Assembly (NCBI GenBank): GCA_015680635.1
Contig: JAABOA010000610.1
Location: 1 to 13,001 of the forward strand
Source of the DNA: Lunasporangiospora selenospora
Lineage: Eukaryota > Mortierellomycota > Mortierellomycetes > Mortierellales > Mortierellaceae
DNA: 13,001 nucleotides
Direction of reading: 5' to 3'
Each line of letters begins with the position of its first letter. Within the stretch, counting starts at the first letter, position 1. Positions 1 to 11,000 of this stretch are shown here, piece by piece. Below the pieces are notes generated by a model, which was not told the origin of the DNA, made no database searches, and worked only from the letters and a program-made list of their open reading frames with translations. The translations under genes were made by a program, and so were the position numbers.

Positions 1-868
1 GACTTTGTTCGCTTGCAACACTAGACGTCTCCATCTTATTAGATTCATCCACAGATCGGCTGGCAGACACCGGTTTCTTCACATCAGGTTTGGTCTTGTT
101 TGACATGGTTTTTTCCGATGCTGCAACAGCAGCTAGCCGTGCCTCTCGAAGGGCAGCTCTCTGCGCGCTGGCGCCTCCGATCACAGAGGCTGATCCAGAC
201 GACTTGGTCGCTGCAGCGGCTGCAGCGGCTGCAGACAGTGATGAGGCGGATCCAATTCCTGCAGGTTTGACAACCGCGCCGCCCGATCGAACACCTCGCA
301 AAATATTGGCCTGGTTTGCCGTTCCTACTCTACTGCTGGTACTTGATGCTCCTGTAGTCGAGACTCTTTGAACAGGTGCCTTGGTAGGTCGACTGAAAGC
401 CGCACCAACTCCTGGACTCGCTCTAGACGTCGGTGTACCTCTTGCCATGGAAGCTGCTGTGCCAGAAAGGAGTCGTGACTTGGCTGCCAAGGCTGCATCT
501 GCAGCTGCTTTAGCTCTAGCTCGAGGTCCCATAGGGACGTCATCAGTGGAGGCTTCAGTGCTGGGTGCAGATGACGGCGTGGAGGATGTGCCTCTTGAAC
601 CAATCCGCTGACGAGAAACCGAGGGGGCTACGCCATGCTCGTTTCCGGTCCCTGCAAATCTTTTTCGACTTGCTGCAAATCCGCCACTCGAAGCTCCTGA
701 ATGTGAGGCTAGCTTCCCACTCGTGTTGTTGATGGGTGCCTTTCGCTTTTGACCAGAGGAGACAGGTCTCGACTCGGAGGTGGACCGAGTATTGGTCTGG
801 AGGGGTCCAGGAGAGGTTGACGCTTCAGAAGAAAGACCCGGTGAGGCAGATGAAGATCTTGGAGCCGA
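1..868 (-). other. Disordered, basic Ser/Ala/Arg-rich tail of the kinesin (residues 1561 to at least 1849)
   Basis: After the coiled coil the protein becomes low-complexity: rich in Ser, Ala, Thr, Gly and Arg, poor in acidic and large hydrophobic residues. It holds basic clusters (QKRKAP at 1600-1605, SRKRF from 1627) that could act as nuclear-localisation or microtubule-binding patches. Five Ser/Thr-Pro dipeptides ([30 protein letters not shown]) could be Cdk-type sites. An eight-alanine run is encoded near 210-234. The frame is still open at base 1, so the end is not seen. Targeting and phosphorylation are inference. Confidence 0.8.
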
Positions 869-3800
869 CAAACTATCACCTAGGGACTTGATCATTTCCA
901 TACTAACTTCTGTTCCCTCAAGCGAATCTGTGCCAATGTCCAATCTGGTCCGGAAGGGGCTCTCGCCATGCATCTCCCACACCTGCTTTCGAAGTGACTC
1001 GACATTTTCCTTGTTTCCGAGTCTCTCTTCCAATTCGATCGCCTTGAACATCAAACGCTGGTTCTCGATCCGGAGCGCATTGTTTTCTTGTTTGATCTTG
1101 ACATGATACTGGAGCTTTTGTTTGGGGTTCTGGTGCTTCAGAATGTTCTCGTTGACCAAACCCAAATCTCGAACCTGCTCCATCAACTTGCCATTCTCTG
1201 TCGCTAGCCCTTCAAACAGGGCAATGGTCTTATCCCTTCGCTTTACATGTTGTTCAAAGAGCTCTTGCTGCTCCTGCTTCATCTTGATCAATAGCTCGCG
1301 TTGTGCAAGCAATTGTTCCTCCTTGAGCTTTTGCTTTGCTTCTTGGACACCTGCCTCTTTTTCTCGATCGAACTCAATCGCCGCCTCTTGCTCCTCCAAA
1401 AGAGCTTGGCCTTCCTTCAGTTGTTCCTGCTTCTGGTTCAGAGTCGACTCGAGTCGCTCAGCTTTGGTACGCTCTTCCAGTAGATCCTCCTCCAATGCTC
1501 GAACTCTCTCTTTTTGGTGAATGGCCTCCTCTGCCAAGGTCTGTACCTCTGTTGTCTTTTGCTGGATAGTCTCTAGAGCCTGCTCCATCTCTTGTTCTGC
1601 ACACTTTCGCTGCTCTTCGAAATCGCGGAGCCTCGTTGTCATCTCTTCCGCAATCTTGGCTGTGTTTGCTTTGGCCTCCTCCATTAGTTGCTCATTCGCC
1701 TCTTGGGCTAGAGTGAGATTTGCCCTAGTTTGTGCAATATCTGTCTGGAGGGTCTCCATTTCTTCCCGTGCTCTCTCCAGCTCCATCCTCCGTTTCAGTT
1801 CACGTTCATGGAATCCTTGCTCCTGTCGTTCCGTAATATGCGTTCCAAGATCTGCAAACTGAGCTCGAAGTTCACGGAACTTGAGTTTGTATTCGTCATT
1901 GTTGACACACTCTCTGGTCTTGGCTGCCAATTCACCCCGGATCTTGTCTAGTTGATGCTCAAGCTCATCCTGAGTCGTCATGGCTTCCATTTCCAGGGAT
2001 CGGTTCCGATCACGTTCTTGCTCCAGCTTTTGCTCTGTCTCTCCAATCTTGCGAGCCATTTCGGACACCTTTTCCTATAGACAAATAATATCAATTCAAG
2101 TAAATAATTGCAACGAAGAGAGGACTAGAGATATTCATCTGCAATTCACCCATCGTTCGCTTTCACCCCTACTCCCACATCCAATCCCCTTCCTTACCCG
2201 AAGTTCCGCCCTGGTAGTCTCAAGTCGCCCCTTTTCCCATTGGTCTTGCTGAAGAGTCAACTTCATCCTGCTCATTTCTTGCTTTTGCTCAGCAAGAGTC
2301 AACTCCAACGACTGGACCTTAACTCCCATGACATTCAAATCAGACTTGACGCGGTCTCGCACCAGAACAAGCAATTCATAATCTCGACTTAAAACTTCAT
2401 GCGCCTCTTTAGCAGTATCCAGTTCTTTCTCAACTTTTGATCTCAAGGCCAAGGCCATTTCAGATTCTTCGCGGCTCTGTGAGAGAGCTGCTTCGAGTTC
2501 CTCGAGCGACTTGGATTGAGCCTCCACCTGGGTCATGAGTGTTCGGAGGCCCTCTCCATGGGCCTCCTCCAAGGTACGTCGAAGTGTACGCTCGGCCTCT
2601 TCTACTTCCTCGGCCTTGACCTTGTCCTTGGACTCGTATTCTTTCAGAGCTTGAGCGTGCTGTTCCTTCAGTATTGTGTCTTGTTCCTCCAGCTGCTTCT
2701 TGTGACTTTCAAGGGCCTTGGCGGATGTTGCCTGGGTTGTCTTTAGTTCATCAATTGCAAGTTCCATCCTCTTCTTTTGCTCTTCAATAGTCTCCTTAGC
2801 TGACTGCAGCTTGCTCTCGAGTTCTTGTAATTCAACCTGATGATCCTATTGTGATTAGAATACCCCTTGATTAGTAAAAGATAGTGACCCTAAGAGACAA
2901 CAAGTAATAAAATTGAATCGACTTCAAGCTGATGTGCTCCCATACCTTGATCTCGAACTCTTGTTTCTCCTTGACTTCAAGCAACGCCGTATACTTTTCG
3001 ACAGCCTCTCCGCTAGTCCTTTTCTGCTCCTCAAGTTTGGCCTCCAACGCATATCGTACCTCCACAAGACGGGTCATCTCGGCCTCCTGTCTCTCACGAT
3101 CCTGAAGAAGTCGTTGATGTTCCTGCTCAAGCTCGGATCGCGTGCTTGTGGTCTGGGTACGCTCTTCCTGGAGCTTGGCTTGGAGTTTCTGTTTAGCATC
3201 CACCAACTCGGCCCTGATATCTTCCCACCGAGCCTCCTTCTCTTGAAACTCGTTGATGCGCTTGCGATTGTACTCGACCTGGTGGTCATATTCCTTTTGG
3301 TTATCCAAGAGTCGTTGTCGAGTGCTAGTCAGATCATGGTTAGCCACCTTTAGCTGCTGTTCCACTCCGCGAAGATTATTCTTGATACGATTCGTTTCTT
3401 CTTCAACATGGATCGAGGCTACTCTCATTTTTTCCATAAGATCCACCTGTTCTTGCATCTCCTTGGTCAGCTCCATGATCTTTAGTGCCGCTTCTTGCTC
3501 CATGCCCCCTAGTGCTTGTCGACTCTCTTGAAGCTCACGTCCAAGCTGTTCGGCCTGATTTGTGGCCTGGTCTAGACACTTTTCCATTGTCATCAATTGG
3601 AACTGGGAGTCCGAGAGTTCTCGTTCCAGATTGGCCTTTTCGTCCACAAGAACAGAGTTCTCGTCTTTTAGTCGATCCATGTCTCTCTTCAGAAGGGTCA
3701 CCTCTACAGTGTCTTCACTGTGCATTGCGGATTGGGCCGAGAAGCTGTCCGAGAGATTCACGCCAACATTCATCGAGTCATCAGCCTCGCTCGTGCCTCG

Positions 3801-6800
3801 CTCTACACGATCCCGTCCAGGCGTCAACATTTGTGTAGAAAGCCGCTGGTTCACCTTCTCGATATCGATTTCCTCTTCTGGTCGGACAAGGTTACCCGAA
3901 AGACGTCGGTATTCGGCCTGCCGAGATTTCGTGACTCGTTGCAACAGGGACTTCATGTCGCTCGAGAAGCGTCGATCTGCATCTCGGACCTTGGGTGGAG
4001 ACTCTTGCATGATATCTTCAATGCCTTCGATGCGAGGGAAATCAATTTCCTCTGCTTCTTGTCCTCTTGGAGTACTACATCCGAGCTTTGCCCGCAAAGT
4101 CTCGGTTTCCTGCTCCAGAGTGATGATACGTCCTGCAAGGTTGTAGAGGTACTCCTTGTCCTTTTTCTGACCCTCTTCAAATTCATCCAAGCTCGACTGG
4201 TATTTTTCGTACTTTTGCAGCATCTCTAATGATATCAGTAGAAAGTTCATAGATGAGTGGTTTGAAAAAGAAAGAAAAAAAAAGAGTAATAGCAGTACTA
4301 ACAATAGCCACTGAAACAATTGCCGTTCATACCTCGTAGGCTTAGATTCTCTGCCTTAACTTTCAGAACCTCTGTAGTCAAAGAGGAGTAGTAGAAAAAG
4401 AATACACATATTAGCTACCAATTACTTGAACTGTACAATAAGGAATGGGTCTGGGACATAAAGGAAATACTTTACCAGGATGAAAGTCGAGTTGTTTCTT
4501 AAGCTGGGTCACTTCTTCTTGAAACGCCGCCTTCTCCGAATCCAATGCCGTACTCGTGGCCCCTTTGCGATAGGACGATAGAGCACTCTCTTTAAACTTG
4601 ATAATGAGCTGAGCAGATTGAATTTGTTTCTCACGAGCCTTGCAGGCATCGTCCAGCATGAATCCCTTTTGCGCCATTGCTAAATGCTCCTCTTGCTCAA
4701 CTCTCAGCTTGGCTAGTGTCTCGACAAACATCATGCGCATCACGCTTGTGTCTTCGGCTATTTCCAAGAACAAGGCAAGAGTGAGGAATAAGTAACTGGA
4801 TATCATACATTCTGGAGGAATGGAACAATCGACTAGAGAGGAAAAGATGACAAAGCCCTCGCCTCCCCAATTGAATCCGAGGGCAGAAAATGACAAGACT
4901 TACTGCCGTCCGTTATACGCTTTAGAGCCAACTCAGCTTTCAGTCGTTGGATTTCTGCTCGAAGTTCATTCACATTTCCTTGGATATCTTCATTGACAAC
5001 AGCCTATTCAAAACCAGGATAGTAATGACGGGGGCAAGAAGAGTTAAAGCTTTGACTCATTTATCCTGCCACCTCAATAAAGAAATCTCGGAGATCGCTG
5101 TGCAGCCTCTGGTTTTCATTTTACGGTACCTTATTCTTAATCATTTTAGCGCGCTGAGCAAACCGAAGTGTACTCAAGCTCTCTTGATAGCATAGTGCAG
5201 ATGGTGATACGTTGGCGACAATAAAGGTATTTGAGTTTCCTCCGAGCGAATCCTTTAGCAGAAAAGTCAGCTTGCTGTCCCGGTAATGCTAATTACGCCA
5301 ATATTTTTTTTCCAAGAGGTAAAGTCATTAATATCATTGAGATAGCAATCCAGAATGGGTTGCCGAGATCAACAGAGGAAAATAATAAACAAAAGGCGCG
5401 ATAAGAGTGACTAGGTAGTTCATACCACATGCCGAGAATGTCCTCCAGCAATCTCTCCAAGTGCATTGATGACAGACCCGAGGCAAAGCAAGCTCTTGTT
5501 GATGTTTCCAGCCTCCTTGAGTCGCATTCCTTCTGTGTGAGCAAGTTTTTGTCGTTCGGATCCTGCGAGATCAACCAGATTGAACCTGGACTCTCGAATG
5601 TGATTAATACCATCCACTAGTGTCTACTAGCACAAAATCAAAATGAGATAAGTGAACGGTGCTATTGCTGATTGATCAAAAACAAAGAGTACCCTCTCAG
5701 ATCTCTTACGTACCATAGACTGAATGGTCAGTGTCAAGACTGTGTGTGACCGACTCGACTCGCGATTCATAGATGTGGCACTAATATGACGGTTGGCTGC
5801 GCCGAGCTCAAAGAGCTAATACAATAAAGATAATTAGGCACAACTCGCCAGGCACTCGGCTGAGCCTTTTCGCTGTGCATTCCGCGTCCAATTAAAGTAC
5901 GTTGTGGATTCCAGATAGATTACCTTGTACGCATCCTCGGGGCTATGAATCGATTCCTCGACAACTCCATCCACATAAACACCTCGTTTGATATCCTCTC
6001 GAGTCGCCCGTGCTACTGTTGAGTTGTCCAGTAAATCGTAAATTGACTCGTTATAGCTATTTTGACACCAAAGTAAACATGGTACTAAATTAAATCCACG
6101 CTCCTTGAAGGTCGTATAACAGGGTGAGAGTATGAGAGAAGGAAAGTAGCAAGGATTATTCTCCTGCAGTCAAATCACCTACATCTCAATATAAGATGCC
6201 TTGCATAAATACTTGACCGAGCTAATTTTTTCCTCCTCCGTTGCAATAAGTGAAAACACTATTTATATTTTTTCAAGCACACAAATCAGAAAATGGATGT
6301 TAACTTCCTGCTCTTCCAAGATATTGCTCCATGATTCTACGAAGAAAAAAAAATAGAAAGAACTTTTCTCCGTACAGTACTCCAAACAGCGAGGGATAAT
6401 TCCACGCTCGGTATGGTTGGCAATGTCGGTCATGTTGGTAGGTCCCTGCATAGTATAAGTCTTTCCACTTCCAGTTTGTCCGTACGCGAAAATCGTCTTT
6501 ATATTTTCAATCGAAACCGAGGTAGTTGGAGGGAACATGATGAGAAAGTGAAGCAAATAGGAAAATTGTTCGTAGCATGTCCATCAAAATGCAAAGTGAT
6601 GGTATGATGGGAATTTGCTCCGCTTACTCCATTGTATCCCTTGACACACTGCTCGACAATAGACTTTCCGACATCACTATATTGTGAAGGGGAGAGGGGG
6701 TAGATTGAAAGAAAAAGGGAGTAGATCGTCAGTCTTCCTGGATAAAAGGACTCTCATAGATTCGATCCATCCTGAGGCGTAGCCTTCTGCTATATAGGAG

Positions 6801-7599
6801 ACACTTACTTAAAGACTCGCTCCTGTGTGATGTCCTCACTTCCTACGCAATCATACGTGAACATGTCGCTCTTGTTACCAGCACTAATCACAACATGACT
6901 ATGTAATGAAAAAAAAAAAAGAGGCAGCAGCAGGGTTGACACCAATGGTTTAGCGTTTCATCTTCTCGGTTATCATTCAGCTTACAACATAGTTCTTCGA
7001 AACAACCACCGATACTTTTTTTTCTTCTTTTTTTTTTTTTGTCATACTTTGGTTGAACGACAGAGACGGTTGGCGTGGATTGGCCCTGTGATCCTTGGTT
7101 ATTGTTGCCCTGACTTCCAGTGATGCTGAAGATAGAGTTAGTCGGTGCAGTATTGCTGGTGTAGGCATCCGAAGCCAGTTCTCGTTCGTTGGGAGGCCGG
7201 ATTCTGACATAGACTCTGACATGCTCAGAAGCACCTGCCCAAGACCTAATAGTAAAAGGCGTTGGTTGTTAGTACAAATACTTCATCGGACACATAATTT
7301 CATCTGTGGCATCACTCTGTCCATAGCACCTACACTATGTCCATGATGTCGGTTTTGGCCATCCGTCCGAGTAATGAATGGGCGGGTAAGGTGCGATGAT
7401 GATCCCCCATGACAAGGCAGAATAATAAAGATGGAGAGATGGTTGAGGTAGAAAAAGAGGTTGAATTGAATCATTGATTAGAGTTGAGATTTTGCCACCA
7501 TTTTTTTGTTCCTTGTTGCGACTGTCCCAGTCAATGCTGATGGGTGCTCGATGAAAAAAAATATATGAGTGTACCTGGCGGTGCAGGTGTGGAGAGCAT
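1..7599 (-). CDS. Kinesin-12 (KIF15/Xklp2-like) motor protein, 16 exons visible, 3' end off the window
   Basis: Plus-end-directed microtubule motor, probably acting on the mitotic spindle (role inferred from KIF15). Exons in sense order: 7599-7575, 7234-7048, 6883-6809, 6676-6628, 6496-6376, 6258-6183, 6056-5924, 5815-5714, 5623-5426, 5288-5130, 5003-4904, 4757-4476, 4371-4333, 4225-2946, 2845-2198, 2074-1; all joins keep frame. At least 1849 residues, against about 1390 in human KIF15. Motor about 13-375: [10 protein letters not shown] near 14-23, P-loop GQTGSGKT 118-125, switch I NRESSRSH 239-246, switch II DLAGSE 274-279, [17 protein letters not shown] from 323. Kinesin-12 neck [11 protein letters not shown] starts at 376. 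Stalk coiled coil runs to about 1520, with an HQNPKQK zipper from 1472, then a basic Ser/Ala-rich tail from about 1561. Start: first ATG after about 290 ATG-free leader bases, A at -3, in-frame TGA upstream. Family call is firm; the 25-nt first exon is the least certain part. Confidence 0.93.
210..234 (-). repeat. Imperfect 9-bp tandem repeat encoding polyalanine
   Basis: Plus-strand unit gctgcagcg occurs twice and then partly a third time (gctgcag). On the coding strand it encodes most of an eight-alanine run in the kinesin tail. Such a coding repeat can vary in length by slippage in multiples of three residues. Confidence 0.85.
1052..1135 (-). other. KIF15/RHAMM-like C-terminal leucine-zipper motif (residues 1472-1499)
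   Basis: The last part of the stalk reads [15 protein letters not shown], then [13 protein letters not shown]. The pattern HQN-x-KQK followed by a K-rich, E-N-x-x-L heptad helix is the one I recognise from the C-terminal zippers of vertebrate RHAMM (HMMR) and Xklp2/KIF15. In animals this zipper is linked to TPX2-dependent spindle targeting. The match is from memory of the family pattern; a TPX2-type partner in this organism is inference. Confidence 0.7.
5130..7234 (-). other. Kinesin motor domain (about residues 13-375) spread over nine of the first ten exons
   Basis: This span encodes the ATP-hydrolysing, microtubule-binding head apart from its first eight residues. Key elements are visible and intact: the P-loop lysine K124, the switch I serines S242/S243, the switch II D274 and G277, and the alpha-4/loop-12 region with [13 protein letters not shown]. 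The segment [15 protein letters not shown] followed by [19 protein letters not shown] and [11 protein letters not shown] resembles kinesin-12 more than kinesin-5 or kinesin-7. No catalytic residue is missing, so the motor should be active. The introns inside it are 90-164 bp. Confidence 0.92.
7235..7574 (-). other. Intron 1 of the kinesin gene (340 bp)
   Basis: It starts with gtacac after the 25-nt coding exon 1 and ends with gggcag before GTGCTTCTGAG, joining to [16 protein letters not shown]. It is two to three times longer than the other introns of this gene (90-164 bp). Unspliced reading upstream of exon 2 meets an in-frame TAA with no ATG before it, so an upstream exon is required. I see no gene, repeat or RNA inside. 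The exon 1 choice is inferred from frame, splice sites and start context only. Confidence 0.65.
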
Positions 7600-8039
7600 T
7601 GTTGACAAAAAAAGGGAATAATAGAAGAATGGCCCTTTCACTCCGCAATCAAGTCCCACTCCTTTTCTTGGCCTCAGCAAAATATCCAGGTGGGTCCCCA
7701 ATTCCTGTTCAGTGTACTCGGCGAACCTCGTCGTTCTAGGGTGGCAAACGTTTTCTGGAGAATGAGAAAATACAAAAAGGATCCGCGTTCTCCTGCAAAG
7801 CCTAGACGCGCTTTCTGTTTTGACACTATTTTAATTAATTTGTGGTCAGTGGCTGAGAGAACAAACTCCCTCTTGCGGACAAACTTGGTTCATTCAAGTG
7901 TAAGCGTTTCTATGATACACGTTGGGCGAGGTCTTGTAAGCAACGCCATACAATATGCTATCTGGTACAAAAGAGGGCTACTAAAACTACATAGATATCC
8001 ATCCACTCTGTTTTTTCCTCACTTTTTCAAGTCGACTGT
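7600..8039 (-). promoter_or_regulatory. Spacer: 3' flank of the transcription factor gene and promoter/leader of the kinesin gene
   Basis: 440 bp between the stop codon at 8042-8040 and the kinesin ATG at 7599-7597. An A/T-rich stretch with ttaattaa at 7831-7838 could serve 3'-end formation of the upstream gene, but no clear AATAAA is present. Toward the kinesin I note an inverted CCAAT (7698-7702) about 100 bp before the ATG, and two CGCG cores (ccgcgt 7783-7788, acgcgc 7806-7811) about 190-210 bp before it. No ATG occurs on the sense strand between 7890 and the start codon. All element calls are weak pattern matches. Confidence 0.45.
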
Positions 8040-11000
8040 TTATCTGGACTGCCAATTCAGCGAGAGATGCTGTTCAGGCAATTGCTGCTGCTGTGGTGAT
8101 GATTGAGCCTGCACTGGCAGTTGGGAATGGAAACGGGGTGTCACAGCTCCAGTAGTGGCGTTGGATGAATAGCCAGAGAGCTGGCCAAGATGGCTACCAT
8201 CAAAGCGGGTGTCGTCTGCAAGGGACTGCTCTAATAATGCTTGGATCTCGGTGGCGCTCAGTTCACTATCCATGACTCCAGAGTTACTGATTGGCCCCGA
8301 CTCCAAGGACAAAAGTGAGCCATTTGAAGAGCCCTCATGTCGCTGTGGCTGCTGTTGCAGAGATGCCTGGTTGAAATTTTGGCTTTGTGGATTAGAATAA
8401 AGTCCTGCGGAGCTCATAAAGTCATCGGAGAGAGTCAATGGGTCAGAAATGGATCCTGCTTGTGCCGTAGTCACTTGTGGGAATCCATTGATCCTTCCAA
8501 CTGTGCCTGTGAGGCCACCGAGGAAAGAGTGGTCCATACTTGTCGGCTCTGATGAAAACGTTGCTGATGTCGTAGTGGCCGTTGAAGCACTTGCCCACAT
8601 GGATGGGTCAAAGGCAACAAAGCTACTTGGGCCGGAAAGCTCATTAGGTTGCTGTAAGAACTGATTCGACTGCTGATGTTGAAGGATGGATTCATGTGTT
8701 TGTGAATGTTGCATAGCCATCGCGAGAGGCTGTTGGAAGGACCCAGAGGAACCAAGTGGAGGAGGCGCTGTATGTTGGAGTGGCTGGAATAAATCTCCTG
8801 AGGATGGAGAGCCATGTGTTGAACGAGGCTGACTCAAAATTGCTGCGGTAGTCTGATACTGGCTTAGACTCTCCATAACCAGAGGGCCACCAAACGGCCC
8901 AACAAAGTGTGAGACCTTCCTGAACTTTCCAGGGTTGTTTTCATCCTCTTGACATCCTACGCCGCAGGACGCACCAGAAATATCAGAACATGTTGATGTT
9001 GTTCCATAGCCGTCGTTTTGGCATTGGGAAGACCGCAGCTCATCTTGCTGACCCTGACTCTGGCGCTTTCTATGCGCTCCGGGAACCTCGGAGAGAGGGA
9101 ACGTTCCTGGTGAAGCCGAAGAGCTATCCCGCGACTTTGCTCGTTCAAGTCGTCCAATCTTTACAAGACGGCTCAAGTTTAGGTCTTCGTTCTGATCATG
9201 AGAACCATCCATTCTCGGTTTTCCGTAGGGCATTTTCGACCTCTTTGCCATCGCCATGCTCTTGATTGCCGTCGCGCAGATATGCCGAGAAGATTCGCCG
9301 AACCCTTTAACTGCATGTAGAAACTCGTCGAAAAACGTGAGGATACAGTTGATTGTCTGTTCATCAATGTTAATCGCCGGCGACGAGTAAAACTCTTTGA
9401 AGAACCGCATTAGATACTCGAATCCAGCTTGAGATGATTGTGCAGTTGGAGCATCTTCAGATTGCATGTACATGACATGGATCCTGATAGCAATAGCCAT
9501 GGCATATTCAGCAACTCCAGTGATTTCAAATGTTCTTGGGTACGTCTCGGCAAGCACATCTGTAATGTCAGTGATTTTTTTAGCCGCTCTGATGCAAATG
9601 TCCTGCGAGCGGTAATGCGCATGCTGCACCTCTTTCGAGTTCAGGTAGGGCTTGTGCAAGAGAATGAGCGTCGACTCGTAAAGCATCTGCGCAACACCTG
9701 TATAAGTGAATAAAGTAACGTTAATATTTTTTTCTCCTGGTTGATAGATGGATATGGGGGGGGGGGTAGTTCCTGCTCAGCAAATCACGAGTTGTCTTCC
9801 ATACCTCCTCGCGCGTTATGTAGCACCCGTGGATCTCCTGCTTTGATATCTGGGCTAAACCTCAGGACTGCAGGAAGTTGCATTTGCCACTGAATAAGTT
9901 GCTGCTCATGACTCTTTGGCAAACTCCCAGGGACCATGTCCTGAACCTCGGTAGAATTGAATATGTATCGCTTGACATTCCTGTATATCCGCCAGAGTTT
10001 GCACAGGTGCACGAGATAGAGCGTATGCGAGTATTCTTCCTCTCCCTCCGATGACAAGGGCACAAGGAGTGGCACGTCGATTTCGTAGTCGTCCAGCAAT
10101 GGCTTTCGTCCTGTGACACTAGCCACATAGCTGTCAATGGCATAGACACACCAAAATATTCTCTTTCTTGACTCTTGCACCTGCTTATCCTGAATCCAAC
10201 GATCACACTTCCGATGTAGTCCAAGATCGGCTGCCATTAAAATGCCCTGCTGCATGTAGCAGTGCCCAAGTCCAGATATTTGTGGGTAGAGGGATAGCAT
10301 AATGAGTCCCTGAACAGTCGTGAGTCGTGGTACACCAATGCAATAGTCCAGGACTATTCTAGCTCTCTCGAAAAAGGGTTTGCCCAGAGTCTTATGATTG
10401 TTTGGAGTGCCGTAACATGACTCGTGCTTACAGTCTCCAGTGATAGCAGCTGCCATGAAGATACTGTTCAATAAAAAGATGCTTTGGGGTTCGCGTCTGT
10501 CTTCCAATGCCTGCAAAAGCGCAGCTCTTTGAACCATTGGTAAGAAAGGGTAGTAATGCTAATGGATCAAGACAAAGAATATTGAGAAAATGAAGCTCCA
10601 TTGTCAGGGAAGAGGCGCATCAAGTCAAGGGCTCCGCTTAACAAATCATTAAAAAGAAAAGGAGAAACGCGATTTCCTACCGAGTAGTAAATGTCAAATA
10701 GTTCATCAATGACAGAAATTGGTGGCAAGGTAAGGGCTTCAATCGGAATGTCGATGTTGTGCATGTCGTGGACATCAAATGAGATCTCTTCATCCCAGAA
10801 AAAATCTTTGTCTGTCGATGTAAAGAGCATAGAACCTTTCCCAAGATACATTGAGGCGTCAAACAAACGAAGTTTGTCCATTGTTACGGCAAGGTCATCC
10901 AACTCCACACCTTCCCCTGGGTCACTGTTATCCTGGATTCCGTCTTGTAGATGAGTCAAGGATGGTGTGCTAGAGGGAGCTGGAGACTTGGATTGCGAGG

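Noticed and set aside
2913-4229. Several plus-strand ORFs of 117-194 residues opposite the kinesin stalk
   Set aside because: These are antisense shadows of a long coiled-coil exon; their Leu/Ser/Arg composition is the complement of Glu/Lys/Gln-rich codons.
6263-6375. Possible extension of kinesin exon 5 through [12 protein letters not shown]
   Set aside because: Joining 6376 to 6258 instead gives [14 protein letters not shown], which fits the kinesin pattern; the extension is intron 5.
7600-8039. Functional linkage of the two genes (operon or cluster)
   Set aside because: They share orientation only. Each has its own introns and flanks, and no shared pathway is evident.
7690-8106. 138-residue plus-strand ORF across the spacer and the end of the transcription factor gene
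   Set aside because: It overlaps the 3' coding end antisense, has no recognisable domain, and its Cys-rich end is the complement of a Gln-coding repeat.
10567-10680. Read-through of transcription factor exon 4 into FLFNDLLSGALDL and a stop
   Set aside because: This is intron sequence. Splicing 10681 to 10558 restores the family motif DIYYSHYYPFLPMVQ in frame.
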